This document shows positions 1 to 10,467 of a stretch of 64,000 nucleotides of DNA, one piece after another; positions within the stretch are counted from its first letter, which is position 1; every line of letters begins with the position of its first letter. The position numbers and the translations under genes were made by a program. Below the pieces are notes generated by a model. It searched no databases, had not been told where the DNA came from, and saw only the letters and a program-made list of their open reading frames with translations. Location: the NCBI RefSeq assembly GCF_014931605.1, contig NZ_CP053382.1, forward strand, positions 1,488,001 through 1,552,000, in the 5' to 3' direction. Source of the stretch: Halomonas sp. MCCC 1A13316 (GTDB taxonomy: Bacteria; Pseudomonadota; Gammaproteobacteria; Pseudomonadales; Halomonadaceae).

Positions 1-78
1 TTGCCGAGATGGTGTGTGGCTTTTATGTTCAAGACAGAAGACCCGAACGTGTGGGAGTCGGTCGGTGTCGCGGCAGGC

Positions 79-408
79 ATGACGCGGCCTCCGCGTCCCG
101 AGCAGGAGGACGATGGAGATCTGGCGGTGCAGCCGGCCGATCCCGAGGTGGCCCGCCCGCCGATGTACAAGGTGGTGTTGCATAACGACGACTACACCCC
201 CATGGAGTTCGTGGTGGAAGTGCTGCAGAGCTTCTTTCTCATGGACAGCGAGACCGCCGTGCAGGTCATGCTCACGGTACACACCCAGGGCAAGGCCACC
301 TGCGGCATCTTCACCCGTGACATCGCGGAAACCAAAAGCCACCAAGTCAATCAATATGCAAGAGAGTGTCAGCATCCGCTGCTCTGCGACATCGAGGCGG
401 CGGACTGA
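79..408 (+). CDS. clpS: ATP-dependent Clp protease adaptor ClpS
   Basis: ClpS binds N-degron substrates (proteins with N-terminal Leu, Phe, Tyr or Trp) and hands them to the ClpA N-domain for degradation by ClpAP. The core is clearly visible: [19 protein letters not shown], then a TQGKA-like loop ([11 protein letters not shown]) and the ending [11 protein letters not shown], which are the family hallmarks, including the hydrophobic-pocket and ClpA-contact residues. The start is uncertain. ATG at 79 gives 109 aa with an N-terminal tail about as long as in E. coli ClpS (106 aa). ATG at 25 would add 18 residues. Neither has a strong ribosome-binding site, and the window edge limits the view upstream. 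clpA follows on the same strand after about 140 bases. Identity is secure; only the start is in doubt. Confidence 0.95.
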   Translation: MTRPPRPEQEDDGDLAVQPADPEVARPPMYKVVLHNDDYTPMEFVVEVLQSFFLMDSETAVQVMLTVHTQGKATCGIFTRDIAETKSHQVNQYARECQHPLLCDIEAAD

Positions 409-548
409 CTCCCGGTCTGCTAGAGACGGGGTGGGAATGGCAGTCGTTGAGTGAAGAGACTTGCAACGGCAGCGTTTGTGCCCGATGTTGAAGGTGCCGG
501 ACCACGAAAGATCCGATGCAAGCCCTAAGCGGCGAGAAGGGGACTGCC

Positions 549-2825
549 ATGCTGAGCAAAGAACTTGAACTGACCCTGAACACGGCGTTTACCGTGGCCC
601 GCTCCAAGCGCCACGAGTTCATGACCGTGGAGCACCTGCTGCTGGCACTGCTCGATAACGCATCAGCGGCAGACGTGCTGAGAGCCTGTGGGGCCAACCT
701 CGACAAGTTGCGGTCCGACCTGCAGGATTTCATCAACTCCACCACCCCTCTGATTCCAGAGGACCAGAGCGACCGCGAGACCCAGCCGACACTGGGCTTT
801 CAGCGTGTGTTGCAGCGTGCCGTATTCCACGTGCAGTCCTCAGGCAAGAGCGAGGTCACCGGGGCCAACGTGCTTGTCGCCATCTTCTCCGAGCAGGAAA
901 GCCAGGCGGTCTACTTCCTGAAGCAGCAGAACGTGGCCCGAGTCGATGCGGTGAATTACATCGCCCACGGTATTTCCAAGGTGGCCGGCCACGGCCAGAA
1001 TCCCTCGTCCTCGCCCAGCGATGCCGAGGAAGCCGAGGAGGGGAGCGGCGAAACCAGCGCCAACCCGCTGACCGGCTATGCCACCAACCTCAACGAGCAG
1101 GCGCGGATGGGCAAGATCGATCCGCTGATCGGCCGTGAGCACGAGCTCGAGCGGGTGATTCAGATACTGGCCCGGCGGCGCAAGAACAATCCGCTGCTGG
1201 TAGGCGAAGCCGGCGTAGGCAAGACCGCCATTGCCGAAGGCTTGGCCAAGCGGATCGTGGAGGAGGACGTGCCCGAGGTGATCGGTGACGCCGTGGTCTA
1301 CTCCCTCGACATGGGCGCGCTGCTGGCCGGTACCAAGTACCGCGGCGATTTCGAGAAGCGCTTGAAGAGCCTGTTGGCGGAGCTCAAGAAGCAGCCCAAC
1401 GCCATCCTGTTCATCGACGAGATCCATACGGTGATCGGTGCCGGGGCGGCCTCCGGTGGAGTGATGGATGCTTCCAACCTGCTCAAACCGTTGCTCTCCT
1501 CGGGGGACCTGCGTTGCATCGGTTCCACCACCTTCCAGGAGTTCCGTGGCATCTTCGAGAAGGATCGTGCGCTGGCGCGCCGCTTCCAGAAGGTCGATGT
1601 CATGGCGCCCTCGGTGGATGATACCATCCGCATTTTGAAAGGGCTGCGCTCGCGCTTCGAGGAGCACCATCGTCTCAAGTACACCGACGCGGCGCTGGAC
1701 AGTGCGGCGCGTCTGGCGGACCGTTACATCAACGATCGTCATCTGCCCGACAAGGCCATCGATGTGATCGATGAGGCCGGTGCCCACCAGCGGCTGCTGC
1801 CGCCGGAGGTGCGGGTCGACACTATCGACGTCGATCAGGTCGAGGCGGTAGTGGCCTCCATTGCGCGGATACCGCCGAAGAGTGTCTCCAGCTCCGATCG
1901 CAAGCTGCTCGAGAATCTCGATCGCGACCTCAAGATGCTGGTATTCGGCCAGGACGAGGCCATCGACAGCCTCTCGGCCGCCATCAAGCTGTCGCGGGCC
2001 GGGCTCAAGTCACCCGACAAGCCGGTGGGGAGTTTCCTCTTCGCCGGCCCCACCGGGGTGGGCAAGACCGAGGTGGCCCGTCAGTTGTCGCGGATCATGG
2101 GCATCGAGCTGGTGCGCTTCGACATGTCGGAGTACATGGAGCGGCACACCGTGTCACGGCTGATTGGCGCCCCCCCAGGCTATGTCGGCTATGATCAGGG
2201 TGGCCTGCTCACCGAGGCGATCACCAAGCAGCCGCACTGCGTATTGCTGCTCGACGAGATCGAGAAGGCACATCCCGAAGTCTTCAACCTGCTGCTGCAG
2301 GTCATGGACCACGGGCGCCTGACCGACAACAACGGCCGTGAGGCGGACTTCCGCCACGTGATCCTGGTCATGACTTCGAACGCCGGGGCCGAGCAGCAGG
2401 CGCGGCGTTCCATCGGCTTCCAGACCCAGGACCACTCCACCGATGCCATGGAGGTGATCCGCAAGACCTTCTCGCCAGAGTTCCGCAACCGCCTGGATGG
2501 CATCATCCAGTTCCACTCACTGCCCACCTCGGTGGTGCGTAGCGTGGTGGACAAGTTCCTGGTGGAGCTTCAGGCGCAACTCGACGAGAAGCGGGTTCAA
2601 CTGGATGTGGACATGGACGCGCGCGATTGGCTGGCCGAGAAGGGCTACGACCCCAGCATGGGCGCAAGGCCCATGGCGAGGTTGATCCAGGAGAAGCTCA
2701 AGAAGCCCTTGGCGGAGCTGATCCTGTTCGGAGAACTATCCGAACACGGCGGGGTGGTGCACGTCACGGTGGAAGACGACGAATTGCATCTATCCACGGA
2801 GTCGGAAATGGCCGACGCCCCCTGA
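549..2825 (+). CDS. clpA: ATP-dependent Clp protease ATP-binding subunit ClpA
   Basis: ClpA is the AAA+ unfoldase that feeds substrates into the ClpP chamber. The 758 aa length equals that of E. coli ClpA. Visible in order: an N-terminal Clp repeat domain (about 1-140), an acidic linker, the first AAA+ module with Walker A GEAGVGKT (about 219-226), the second with GPTGVGKT (about 500-507), and the ClpP-docking tripeptide IGF (about 622-624; E. coli has IGL) in a loop before DHSTDAM. The start was placed at ATG 549 because the protein then opens [14 protein letters not shown] like E. coli, and GAGAAGGGG lies just upstream; an upstream in-frame ATG at 516 is unlikely. It acts with ClpS upstream and with the aminoacyl-transferases encoded at 3.3-4.8 kb on the other strand. 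Confidence 0.98.
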   Translation: MLSKELELTLNTAFTVARSKRHEFMTVEHLLLALLDNASAADVLRACGANLDKLRSDLQDFINSTTPLIPEDQSDRETQPTLGFQRVLQRAVFHVQSSGKSEVTGANVLVAIFSEQESQAVYFLKQQNVARVDAVNYIAHGISKVAGHGQNPSSSPSDAEEAEEGSGETSANPLTGYATNLNEQARMGKIDPLIGREHELERVIQILARRRKNNPLLVGEAGVGKTAIAEGLAKRIVEEDVPEVIGDAVVYSLDMGALLAGTKYRGDFEKRLKSLLAELKKQPNAILFIDEIHTVIGAGAASGGVMDASNLLKPLLSSGDLRCIGSTTFQEFRGIFEKDRALARRFQKVDVMAPSVDDTIRILKGLRSRFEEHHRLKYTDAALDSAARLADRYINDRHLPDKAIDVIDEAGAHQRLLPPEVRVDTIDVDQVEAVVASIARIPPKSVSSSDRKLLENLDRDLKMLVFGQDEAIDSLSAAIKLSRAGLKSPDKPVGSFLFAGPTGVGKTEVARQLSRIMGIELVRFDMSEYMERHTVSRLIGAPPGYVGYDQGGLLTEAITKQPHCVLLLDEIEKAHPEVFNLLLQVMDHGRLTDNNGREADFRHVILVMTSNAGAEQQARRSIGFQTQDHSTDAMEVIRKTFSPEFRNRLDGIIQFHSLPTSVVRSVVDKFLVELQAQLDEKRVQLDVDMDARDWLAEKGYDPSMGARPMARLIQEKLKKPLAELILFGELSEHGGVVHVTVEDDELHLSTESEMADAP

Positions 2826-2855
2826 CGTTGCCGGATTTTCCGGAAGCAGCACACA

Positions 2856-2880
2856 GCGCCCTGTCTGCGGACGGGGCGTT
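2856..2880 (+). terminator. terminator-like hairpin after clpA
   Basis: A 9-bp stem (CGCCCTGTC pairing with GACGGGGCG, one G-U pair) with a TGCG loop starts about 30 bases after the clpA stop. The T-run is short (TTGT), so it is a weak intrinsic terminator. It separates clpA from the convergent infA. Confidence 0.5.
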
Positions 2881-2931
2881 GTCGTGTCGGGAGCAGGGGC
2901 GCTTGGTCGTGCCGCCGATGCGATCAGCCGT

Positions 2932-3150
2932 TCAGCGCGAGCGGTAGACGATGCGGCCCTTGGTCAGGTCGTAGGGAGTCAGTTCGACCTTGACCTTGTC
3001 GCCGGTGAGAATGCGGATGTAGTTCTTGCGCATCTTGCCCGAGATGTGGGCAGTCACGACGTGGCCGTTCTCCAGCTCGACGCGAAAGGTGGTGTTGGGA
3101 AGGGTATCGACGACGACGCCTTCCATTTCGATATGGTCTTCACGTGCCAT
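2932..3150 (-). CDS. infA: translation initiation factor IF-1
   Basis: IF-1 binds the 30S A-site during initiation with IF-2 and IF-3. The 72 aa product starting [11 protein letters not shown] matches the universal family length, and it has the S1/OB-fold core with [19 protein letters not shown] and the C-terminal [10 protein letters not shown]. The start at 3150 was chosen because it gives the standard IF-1 N-terminus; a longer reading frame upstream is unsupported. It lies convergent to clpA and downstream of bpt and aat, which resembles the clpA-infA-aat neighbourhood of E. coli. Confidence 0.98.
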   Translation of the reverse strand: MAREDHIEMEGVVVDTLPNTTFRVELENGHVVTAHISGKMRKNYIRILTGDKVKVELTPYDLTKGRIVYRSR

Positions 3151-3213
3151 ATAGGCGGTTCCTCGCTGATGACGTTGGTGTGCCGTGCCTGATGCAACGG
3201 CTATGTGCAGCAC

Positions 3214-3246
3214 GGCATCGGACGCGCTCTACGTCGCGTCCGTGCC
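3214..3246 (-). terminator. strong hairpin between bpt and infA
   Basis: GGCA-T-CGGACGCG pairs with CGCGTCCG-TGCC, giving 12 bp with a single bulged T and an 8-base loop. It lies downstream of the bpt stop and upstream of infA on the minus strand. No T-run follows, so it may be a Rho-assisted terminator, an infA leader structure, or neither. Confidence 0.35.
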
Positions 3247-3300
3247 AAGGATAGCGCGATATTGTGCCGCAAGCCGGGCGTCAAGGCAAAGCAGGCCGAG

Positions 3301-4050
3301 TCATATCGACGCCGAGGTGTCCAATAAGCGACTCCAATGACGCCCCTCCAGCACCTCCAAGGGGCGGTAGGCCTCCTTGTAGGCCATTTTACGGCAATCG
3401 CGAATCCAGTAACCCAGATAGACGTGGGGCAACCCCTCGCGGTAGGCCTCGTTGACAAGGCTCAGCACGGCAAAAGTGCCCAGCGAGCGGCGTTCCCATT
3501 CGTCGGAAGGGTCAAAGAAGGTGTAGATAGCGGAGAGGCCGTGTTCCAGGCGGTCGAAGGCGGAGACGGCGAGCAGGCGTTCGCCAAGGCGTAACTCGAG
3601 CAGCCGCGAATAGGGTTCGTCCAGAGTCAGGAAGGTGCGGTATTGTTCCCGGCTCGGCGGATACATGTCTCCATCCCAGTGGCGCACCCGGATGTAGCGT
3701 TCGTAGAGTGTGTAATGCTCGGGATCGAACAACGCTGGCCGCTCGATCAGGCGCAGATCGGCATTACGCCTGGTTACCCGACGTTGGCTGCGACTGGGCT
3801 GGAAGTCCTCGACCGGTATGCGCACCGAAACGCAGGCGCTGCAGCCTTCGCAGTGAGGTCGGTAGAGATGATGTCCGCTACGCCGAAATCCGAGCAGGGC
3901 GAGCGAGTCGTAGATTCCTTGGCCGTGAGATTCTTGGGGGTCGAGGAACAGGGTCGTGGCTTCGTGCCCCTCCAGGTAACTGCAGGCATGGGGCACTGTC
4001 AGGAAGAAGCGCAGATCCCTGATCGGGTGGCGAGGCGTATTGCTGCTCAC
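3301..4050 (-). CDS. bpt: aspartate/glutamate leucyltransferase
   Basis: Bpt transfers Leu from Leu-tRNA to proteins with N-terminal Asp or Glu, which makes them ClpS/ClpAP substrates. The 249 aa product has the family signature of the N-terminal ATE domain (HCEGCSACVSVRIPVEDF with the conserved cysteines, about 66-85) and of the C-terminal GNAT-like domain (YTFFDPSDEWERRSLGTF, then YLGYWIRDCRKMAYK). It was formerly annotated as Ate. It ends 3' of aat with only 12 bases between the aat stop and the bpt start, so the two transferases form an operon on the minus strand. Together with ClpS and ClpA nearby, the window holds both branches of the bacterial N-degron pathway. Confidence 0.96.
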   Translation of the reverse strand: MSSNTPRHPIRDLRFFLTVPHACSYLEGHEATTLFLDPQESHGQGIYDSLALLGFRRSGHHLYRPHCEGCSACVSVRIPVEDFQPSRSQRRVTRRNADLRLIERPALFDPEHYTLYERYIRVRHWDGDMYPPSREQYRTFLTLDEPYSRLLELRLGERLLAVSAFDRLEHGLSAIYTFFDPSDEWERRSLGTFAVLSLVNEAYREGLPHVYLGYWIRDCRKMAYKEAYRPLEVLEGRHWSRLLDTSASI

Positions 4051-4062
4051 GTTATTCGCCTC

Positions 4063-4803
4063 CTAAGTGAGTGCGGTCAAGGTCTCGACGCAGGGGTCGT
4101 CGGGCAGCGACCAACAGGGCAGCGGGTGCTGGCTGTCAGTGGGCCCCGGCGTCGCTAGGCATGATTCAAGATAGTTGATGAAATCGGCGCGGGCGATGTC
4201 TCGCGCCCCCAGGCGGGCGAGATGAGGGGTGCGCATCTGGCAATCGATCAGATGGCCGCCACCGGTGCGCATGGCGTGCACCAGATGCGCCAGGGCGACC
4301 TTGGAGGCATCGCTGGTACGCGAGAACATCGACTCACCGAAGAATACCGGGCCCATGGCCACGCCATAGAGCCCACCGACCAGCTCGCTGCCCTGCCAGA
4401 CTTCCACCGAACGGGCATAGCCGAGACGGTGCAGCGTCACGTAGGCGGCATGCATCTCGGTGGTGATCCAGGTGCCGGGCTGCCCGTGGCGAGGGGCCGC
4501 GCAGGCCTGGACCACGCTGCTGAACTGGCGATTGAAGGTTACCGTGAAGCTGCCGTTGCGTAGCCGCTTGGCCAGGCTGCGGGAAACGCGCAATTCATCG
4601 GGGAACAGTACCATGCGCGGATTCGGACACCACCAGAGGATCGGTTGGTCGTCGCTGAACCAGGGAAAGATACCGCGTCGGTAGGCGGCCAGCAGCCATT
4701 CCGGAGTGAGCTCGCCTCCTGCTGCCAACAGGCCTTCCGGATCACGCAGAGCCTGCGAGACGGGAGGGAAACGCACAGGGCGCTCGGGAAGCCAGGACAG
4801 CAT
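4063..4803 (-). CDS. aat: leucyl/phenylalanyl-tRNA--protein transferase
   Basis: Aat attaches Leu or Phe from aminoacyl-tRNA to proteins with N-terminal Lys or Arg, producing N-degrons for ClpS. The protein starting MLSWLPERPVRFPP is 246 aa. It has the Aat landmarks GLLAAGGELTPEWLLAAYRRG, a GIFPWF motif, WWCPNPRM, and the catalytic-domain stretch GGLYGVAMGPVFFGESMFS followed by LIDCQ. The start at 4803 was preferred over an upstream ATG at 4926 because GAGGAG lies 10-12 bases before it and the extra N-terminal 41 residues lack family character. It is the first gene of the aat-bpt operon and is divergent from ftsK. Confidence 0.97.
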   Translation of the reverse strand: MLSWLPERPVRFPPVSQALRDPEGLLAAGGELTPEWLLAAYRRGIFPWFSDDQPILWWCPNPRMVLFPDELRVSRSLAKRLRNGSFTVTFNRQFSSVVQACAAPRHGQPGTWITTEMHAAYVTLHRLGYARSVEVWQGSELVGGLYGVAMGPVFFGESMFSRTSDASKVALAHLVHAMRTGGGHLIDCQMRTPHLARLGARDIARADFINYLESCLATPGPTDSQHPLPCWSLPDDPCVETLTALT

Positions 4804-4984
4804 TGTAGTGGCGCTCCTCGTCGGCGTTGGTTTCACTAGTCTGACGCCGGAGTCGATTTGGCTCAAGCGACTGTCATGGCCTCTGTGCCGGGGGCTGTAG
4901 TCCCGGTATGATGGCGGCTGATTCATTCTGCTTCATGTAAGTTGGAAAGGCACCGTCCTGGTACGGTGCGAGGGGGTTGGCGAG

Positions 4985-7900
4985 TTGAGTGTAAAGGAAA
5001 AGGGCGTACCTCGGCATGCAGCGGAGGAGGACTCCCAGCAGCCGACCACGCGCCTGGCGCTTCACCTGCAAGGCGTGGCCCGGGAAGGGGCGATCATCAT
5101 CCTGTTGGCAGCATGCGTATTCCTACTGCTGGCGCTGTTCAGCTATCAGCCGTCGGATCCGGGTTGGTCCCGCCGCGGCCCGGAAACCGCCGTCGCCAAC
5201 TGGATGGGGCCCTTCGGCGCCTGGCTGGCCGATGTGCTCTACTCCCTGTTCGGTGCCAGCGCCCTGTGGTGGCCCGGCATGCTGGGTTTTGCCGGCTGGC
5301 GGCTGATTCGTACGCGCCGGGTGCAGATCGAATGGGACGCGACCGCCGTGGCCGTGCGCCTGGGTGGTCTGGTGTTGCTGCTGCTGGGCACGACCACGAT
5401 GGGGGCGCTGCATTTCTATAGCCCGGACAGCATGCTGCCCTACGCATCGGGAGGCATCCTCGGTGAGGGGCTGGTCGGTGCCCTGGTGCCGCTGGTCGAA
5501 TCGGGCGGCACCGGCCTGCTGGCGGTGGCCGCCATGCTGTGTGGGTTCCCTCTCTTCAGCGGCGTTTCCTGGTTGACGGTGATGGATGAGCTCGGACACC
5601 GTTTCCTGCACTTGTGGCAATGGGCGGCCACGCCCTTCGGCTTGTCCCGTGATCGCCAAGATCCGCACTGGGACGACGAAAGCCCCGCGGAGGCTGAGCT
5701 GGAAGAGAAGCCTGCGGATGAGCCGCGCCGCCGCTGGCGCTTCTGGCGCCGCCGCGGTGTAACGCCGGCCATCGATCGGGCGGCACAGCGCGAACCGGGC
5801 CTGGAGCCGTCCTTCGGCAATGACGGCGCTACCGATATCCCCTGGGACGTACCGGAGCGTACGCCTTCGGCCAAGCGCCCAGAGGCCGCCTACACGGCGC
5901 GCCAGGGCGAGGCAGCACCCGAGACGCGGCCAGCAGCCGCTTCAGCGACCCTGCCGGAGCCTGACCCGGGCGGTACCCGCAATGCCGATCCGCTGGCGGC
6001 AGGCGCGGTGCTCAAGGCCAGCCGCGATGACGATCTGTCCCCCGTGACCAGCTTGCCGCTGCGGGCAACGAAGGATGACGAAACTGAAACCGGGCTTGTC
6101 GAGCAGCCGGACAGCGCTCACTCGGCGGCTTCCGAAACATCGCCGACGAAAGGGGTCGGCGGGGCTCGGTCGGGCGAACGGCGCGAACCAGGGCTGGGCG
6201 ACATGCGAGCGGAAGAACCGGTAGACGCGTCCGAGCCGCGCTTGAGCTGGAACGATATCGGCAACCTCGAGGTCGATGAGCAGGACGACGATGCTGCCGC
6301 CATCGAGCGCGCCTCGCCGGCCGCGGCCAGTGGCGAGCGGTACGAGGAGCAGGAGGAGGCGCACCATTATGCCGATCAGGCCGAAGGTCTGCGTACGTGG
6401 CGCGAGTCGGCCGCGCGCGCGCCGGACGAATCGACTTCCCGCAATACCGATGTAGGTCGCGTGGCGACTGCGGAGCAGGCGCGCGAAGCGGCAGAGGAGC
6501 CGGACGGCCCGACGCTGTGGACGGTGGAGCATCTGCAGAGCCAGCGTCCCGTACTCGACGACATGCCGGAGCCGGACGGCGAACTGCCCAGCTTGCGCCT
6601 GCTGACACCGCCGGAGCCGCACCAGCAAAATTATACTCAGCAGCAACTTGCCGACATGGCTGAGCTGCTTGAGACGCGCCTGCGCGAGTACGGGGTCAAG
6701 GCCGAGGTGGTGAATACCTGGCCGGGGCCGGTGATCACCCGCTTCGAGATCAAGCCCGCCGCTGGCGTGAAGGTGTCGAAGATCAGCAACCTGGCCAAGG
6801 ATCTAGCGCGCTCGCTGATGGTCAAGAGCGTGCGCGTGGTCGAGGTGATCCCGGGCCGTCCCACGGTGGGTATCGAGATTCCCAACCCGCACCGGGCGAT
6901 GATCCGCTTGCGCGAGGTGATCGACTCCGACCGCTATCAGCAGGAAGCCTCGGCGCTGACCATGGCGCTGGGCCAGGACATCGGCGGTGGCCCGGTGGTG
7001 GCCAACCTGGGCAAGATGCCTCATTTGCTGGTCGCCGGTACCACCGGTTCGGGCAAATCGGTGGGGGTCAACGCCATGCTCATCTCGATGCTGCTCAAGG
7101 CCACGCCCGAGGAGCTGCGCCTGATCATGGTCGACCCCAAGATGCTGGAGCTATCGGTCTACGACGGTATCCCGCACCTGCTGGCGCCGGTGGTCACCGA
7201 CATGAAAGAGGCCGCCAACGCGCTGCGCTGGTGCGTGGCCGAAATGGAGCGGCGCTACAAACTGATGGCCGCCATGGGCGTGCGCAATATTGCCGGCTTC
7301 AATGGCAAGCTCGACGAGGCCGAGCGCGCCGGCGCCCAGGTCGCCGACCCGCTGTGGGAGCCGCAACCTTGGGAGATGCACGAATCGCCGCCGGTGCTCG
7401 AGAAACTGCCCTATATCGTGGTGGTGATCGACGAATTCGCCGACATGTTCATGATCGTCGGCAAGAAGGTAGAGGAGCTGATCGCGCGCCTGGCACAGAA
7501 GGCCCGTGCGGCCGGTATCCACCTGATCCTGGCGACCCAACGGCCCTCGGTGGACGTGGTCACCGGCTTGATCAAGGCCAATATTCCCACGCGTATGGCC
7601 TTCCAGGTCTCGTCCAAGGTCGATTCACGCACCATTCTCGACCAGGGGGGCGCCGAAAATCTGCTGGGTCACGGTGACATGCTCTACCTTCCGGCCGGCT
7701 CAGGGTTGCCGACCCGTGTACACGGTGCTTTCGTCGATGATGACGAAGTGCACCGGGTGGTCGAGGACTGGAAGCGTCGTGGGGAACCGGAGTACATCGA
7801 CGAGATCCTTGCCGGTGGCGTCTCGGCCGAGGCCTTGACCGGGCTCGAGGCCGACGGCAGCGAGGGTGGCGGCGATGCCGAGCAGGATGCGCTCTACGAC

Positions 7901-8083
7901 GAGGCGGTACAGTTCGTCACCGAAAGCCGGCGTGCCTCCATCTCGGCAGTGCAGCGCCGCTTCAAGATTGGTTACAACCGTGCCGCACGCCTTGTGGAAG
8001 CCATGGAGGCGGCCGGTGTGGTCTCCTCGATGGGAACCAACGGCGGCCGCGAGGTGCTGGCGCCGCCGCCGGTAGGACACTGA
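4985..8083 (+). CDS. ftsK: DNA translocase FtsK
   Basis: FtsK is the septal hexameric DNA pump that sorts chromosome termini and activates XerCD at dif. The 1030-residue product has hydrophobic segments in the first ~210 residues (membrane domain). A long acidic, low-complexity linker follows (about 220-560). The RecA-like motor has Walker A GTTGSGKS (about 685-692) and a Walker B-type [11 protein letters not shown]. The C-terminal gamma winged helix ([26 protein letters not shown], shown here in two parts as [12 protein letters not shown] and [13 protein letters not shown]) recognises KOPS. The start codon is probably TTG at 4985, preceded by GAGGGGG at good spacing. The linker is shorter than in E. 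coli FtsK (1329 aa). lolA and rarA follow, the usual gammaproteobacterial order. Confidence 0.97.
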   Translation: MSVKEKGVPRHAAEEDSQQPTTRLALHLQGVAREGAIIILLAACVFLLLALFSYQPSDPGWSRRGPETAVANWMGPFGAWLADVLYSLFGASALWWPGMLGFAGWRLIRTRRVQIEWDATAVAVRLGGLVLLLLGTTTMGALHFYSPDSMLPYASGGILGEGLVGALVPLVESGGTGLLAVAAMLCGFPLFSGVSWLTVMDELGHRFLHLWQWAATPFGLSRDRQDPHWDDESPAEAELEEKPADEPRRRWRFWRRRGVTPAIDRAAQREPGLEPSFGNDGATDIPWDVPERTPSAKRPEAAYTARQGEAAPETRPAAASATLPEPDPGGTRNADPLAAGAVLKASRDDDLSPVTSLPLRATKDDETETGLVEQPDSAHSAASETSPTKGVGGARSGERREPGLGDMRAEEPVDASEPRLSWNDIGNLEVDEQDDDAAAIERASPAAASGERYEEQEEAHHYADQAEGLRTWRESAARAPDESTSRNTDVGRVATAEQAREAAEEPDGPTLWTVEHLQSQRPVLDDMPEPDGELPSLRLLTPPEPHQQNYTQQQLADMAELLETRLREYGVKAEVVNTWPGPVITRFEIKPAAGVKVSKISNLAKDLARSLMVKSVRVVEVIPGRPTVGIEIPNPHRAMIRLREVIDSDRYQQEASALTMALGQDIGGGPVVANLGKMPHLLVAGTTGSGKSVGVNAMLISMLLKATPEELRLIMVDPKMLELSVYDGIPHLLAPVVTDMKEAANALRWCVAEMERRYKLMAAMGVRNIAGFNGKLDEAERAGAQVADPLWEPQPWEMHESPPVLEKLPYIVVVIDEFADMFMIVGKKVEELIARLAQKARAAGIHLILATQRPSVDVVTGLIKANIPTRMAFQVSSKVDSRTILDQGGAENLLGHGDMLYLPAGSGLPTRVHGAFVDDDEVHRVVEDWKRRGEPEYIDEILAGGVSAEALTGLEADGSEGGGDAEQDALYDEAVQFVTESRRASISAVQRRFKIGYNRAARLVEAMEAAGVVSSMGTNGGREVLAPPPVGH

Positions 8084-8130
8084 TTCCCGGCGTCGCCGTC
8101 GGGCGACAATCATGCATGAATCATGAAAGC

Positions 8131-8155
8131 GCCGGCGGGCATGCAACCCGCCGGC
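8131..8155 (+). terminator. hairpin between ftsK and lolA
   Basis: A perfect 9-bp inverted repeat (GCCGGCGGG / CCCGCCGGC) with a 7-base loop lies 48 bases after the ftsK stop. No T-run follows. It may attenuate read-through from ftsK into lolA or be part of the lolA leader. Confidence 0.35.
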
Positions 8156-8210
8156 ACGCAGCGAGTCCGAGAGACAGGAGTCATTCAGGACCCGCCCAGG
8201 GAGAGACAAG

Positions 8211-8837
8211 ATGAGCATGAAGAAGACCCTAGCTGCACTGGCCCTGACCGCCATGCCGGCCGTCGCCTTGGCCAATGAAGGTGCCGAGCGCCTGGCCAGC
8301 ATGCTGGAGCCGTTGGAAACCGTCGAAGCGAGCTTCGAACAGCTAATACTCGATGGCAGCGGCGAGCGCCTGCAACAGGCCAACGGCCGTATGTGGCTGT
8401 CGCGTCCAGGCAAGTTCCGCTGGGAGGTCGACGCCCCCTACCAGCAAGAAGTGGTTTCCGACGGCAGCGAGGTCTATCTCTACGATCCCGACCTGGAACA
8501 GGTCACCGTGCAGGCGCTCGATGAACGCGTGACCCATACGCCAGCGCTTCTTCTCTCGGGCAGTGCCGGCGAGCTGACCCAGAGCTACGAGGTATCGCGT
8601 CAGCAGCAGGGCGGCAGCGAAACCTTCCGTCTGGTGCCGAAATCGCCCGACACCTTGTTCGAAGAGCTGCAGATGACCTTCAGCGGCGAACGGCTCGCGG
8701 CGCTGCAGATGATCGACAGCACCGGCCAGGAGACCGTCATCGAGTTCAGCGACGTGCGTACCAATCATGCCATCGACGATCGCCGCTTTGCGTTCGAAAT
8801 TCCCGAAGGGACAGACGTCATCCGTGACGCGCACTGA
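8211..8837 (+). CDS. lolA: outer-membrane lipoprotein carrier protein LolA
   Basis: LolA is the periplasmic chaperone that ferries lipoproteins from LolCDE to LolB. The 208 aa product begins with a cleavable signal peptide (MSMKKTLAALALTAMPAVALA, positively charged n-region and hydrophobic core, predicted cleavage after ALA). The mature part shows the LolA features SFEQLILDGSG, a GRMWLSRPGKFRW motif, and YDPDLEQVTVQ. GGGAGAGACAAG immediately upstream is a good ribosome-binding site. It sits between ftsK and the convergent rarA and is followed by an intrinsic terminator. Confidence 0.96.
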   Translation: MSMKKTLAALALTAMPAVALANEGAERLASMLEPLETVEASFEQLILDGSGERLQQANGRMWLSRPGKFRWEVDAPYQQEVVSDGSEVYLYDPDLEQVTVQALDERVTHTPALLLSGSAGELTQSYEVSRQQQGGSETFRLVPKSPDTLFEELQMTFSGERLAALQMIDSTGQETVIEFSDVRTNHAIDDRRFAFEIPEGTDVIRDAH

Positions 8838-8854
8838 AACCTGTCGTACCCGCT

Positions 8855-8880
8855 AGCGCCGCCCTCGAGGCGGCGCTTTC
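8855..8880 (+). terminator. intrinsic terminator after lolA
   Basis: AGCGCCGCC pairs perfectly with GGCGGCGCT (9 bp, loop CTCGA) and is followed by TTC. It lies between the convergent lolA and rarA genes. Confidence 0.7.
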
Positions 8881-8884
8881 GTCT

Positions 8885-10225
8885 CTACTCGCCTTCACTC
8901 CGATCGGCGCGGGCATCCAGCTCGGCGCGCCAGGCCATTAGCTGGGCGTAGCGCTTCTCCTGGCCATGCTCGCTGGGCAGGTAGAAGGCCTCGTGTGGCA
9001 GGCCTTCGGGCCAGCAGTCGTGCGCGCTGCCCGCCGGGTAACCCTCCGGCTCATTGTGGGCGTAGCGATAGCCGCTACCGTGGCCAAGCGACTCCATCAA
9101 CTTGGTTGGGGCGTTGCGCAGGTAGGTAGGCACCTCCAGGCGCGGCTGGGAGGTGGCAAACGCCTTGGCCCGCTTCCATGCCTGGTCGATGGCATTGCTC
9201 TTGGGCGCGATGGAGAGATGAATGGCAGCGTGGGCGATGGCGCGCTGGCCCTCGTAGTCGCCCAGGCGCAGGTAGGCGTCCCAGGCCGCCATAACCAGCG
9301 GCAGGGCGCGCGGGTCGGCGTTGCCGACGTCCTCGGAGGCAATCGCCGCCAGGCGGCGCACCACGTCGAGCGGGTCGCCGCCGCCCTGGATGAAGCGGGC
9401 GATATAGAGCAGGGCTGCATCCTGGCGCGACGAGCGCACCGACTTGTGGATTGCCGAAAGCAGGTCGTAGTAATAATCGCCCTGCTTGTCGAAGGCGCTG
9501 GCCTGATGACCGAGCGCGGCATCCAGCGCTTCGCGCGGCAGCCGCTCGCGATCGTCCTCGGGTACGGTGAAGTCGCAGGCGGTCTCCAGCATGCCCAGAG
9601 CGCGGCGAGCGTCGCCGGCGGCCGCACGGGCCAGCATTCCCAGCACCTCGTCTTCGACAACGATGTTGCGCTCGCCCAGGCCGCGTTCCCGGTCATTGAG
9701 GGCGTGTCGCATCACTTCGATGAGCTCGTCATCGTCGAGCGCAGTGAGCACGTACACACGGGCACGCGAGAGCAGGGCGGAATTGACCTCGAAGGAGGGG
9801 TTTTCGGTAGTGGCGCCGATCAGCGTCAGCAGGCCCGACTCCACGTGGGGCAGCAGGGCGTCCTGCTGGCTCTTGTTGAGCCGGTGGATCTCGTCGAGGA
9901 ACAGCAAGGTGGCGCGCCCCTGGGCCTGCATGGCGCGGGCCCGCTCCACCGCGGCGCGTATCTCCTTGACGCCTGCCATCACCGCAGACAATCGCTCCAG
10001 GTGGGTGCCGGAGTGGTCGGCGAGGATCTCGGCCAGCGTTGTCTTGCCGGTGCCGGGCGGCCCCCACAGGATCATCGAGCGCACGCTGCCGGTTTCGGCC
10101 ATGCGCCGCAGCGGTTTACCCGGCCCGACCAGGGCCTGTTGGCCCACATAGTCGTCGAACCGCCGCGGGCGCATGCGAAACGCCAGCGGTGCGGAATCGT
10201 CGGGCACCTGGCCGAAAAGATCCAT
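8885..10225 (-). CDS. rarA: replication-associated recombination protein A (AAA+ ATPase)
   Basis: RarA (MgsA) is a clamp-loader-related AAA+ ATPase that acts at stalled replication forks and interacts with SSB. The 446 aa product opens MDLFGQ, then a FDDYVGQQ motif, Walker A GPPGTGKTTL (about 55-64), Walker B LLFLDEIHR, sensor-1 GATTENPSF and the arginine-finger region SRARVY. The C-terminal half carries the MgsA helical/tetramerisation domain (YYYDLLSAIHKSVRSS, GGDPLDVVRRL). It is convergent with lolA. In E. coli rarA is followed by serS; here that link is absent and the next genes are hemerythrin-like and murI. Confidence 0.96.
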   Translation of the reverse strand: MDLFGQVPDDSAPLAFRMRPRRFDDYVGQQALVGPGKPLRRMAETGSVRSMILWGPPGTGKTTLAEILADHSGTHLERLSAVMAGVKEIRAAVERARAMQAQGRATLLFLDEIHRLNKSQQDALLPHVESGLLTLIGATTENPSFEVNSALLSRARVYVLTALDDDELIEVMRHALNDRERGLGERNIVVEDEVLGMLARAAAGDARRALGMLETACDFTVPEDDRERLPREALDAALGHQASAFDKQGDYYYDLLSAIHKSVRSSRQDAALLYIARFIQGGGDPLDVVRRLAAIASEDVGNADPRALPLVMAAWDAYLRLGDYEGQRAIAHAAIHLSIAPKSNAIDQAWKRAKAFATSQPRLEVPTYLRNAPTKLMESLGHGSGYRYAHNEPEGYPAGSAHDCWPEGLPHEAFYLPSEHGQEKRYAQLMAWRAELDARADRSEGE

Positions 10226-10467
10226 GAAGCGTTCTCCTTGTACTGCCCGGCAACGCCGAGATATGGGGTTCGCAGATACTCGAGGCTGGCAATACGACCT
10301 TAGGCGATGTGCGGGATCGAGCCAAAGGGTCTAGGGTTGAGATTGCATCCTGCCATTGCGTGTCTTGAAAGCGACGAGTCCGTAGCCTGATAGCGACAAG
10401 ACTGAACCTGCTTCTGTCCCGTGAATCCAAACCTTATTACCCGCTCATCGTTAGAGGAGGCCTCGAC

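Noticed and set aside
8966..10303. 445-codon open frame antisense to rarA
   Set aside because: The minus strand encodes a complete AAA+ ATPase; the antisense frame has no recognisable feature.
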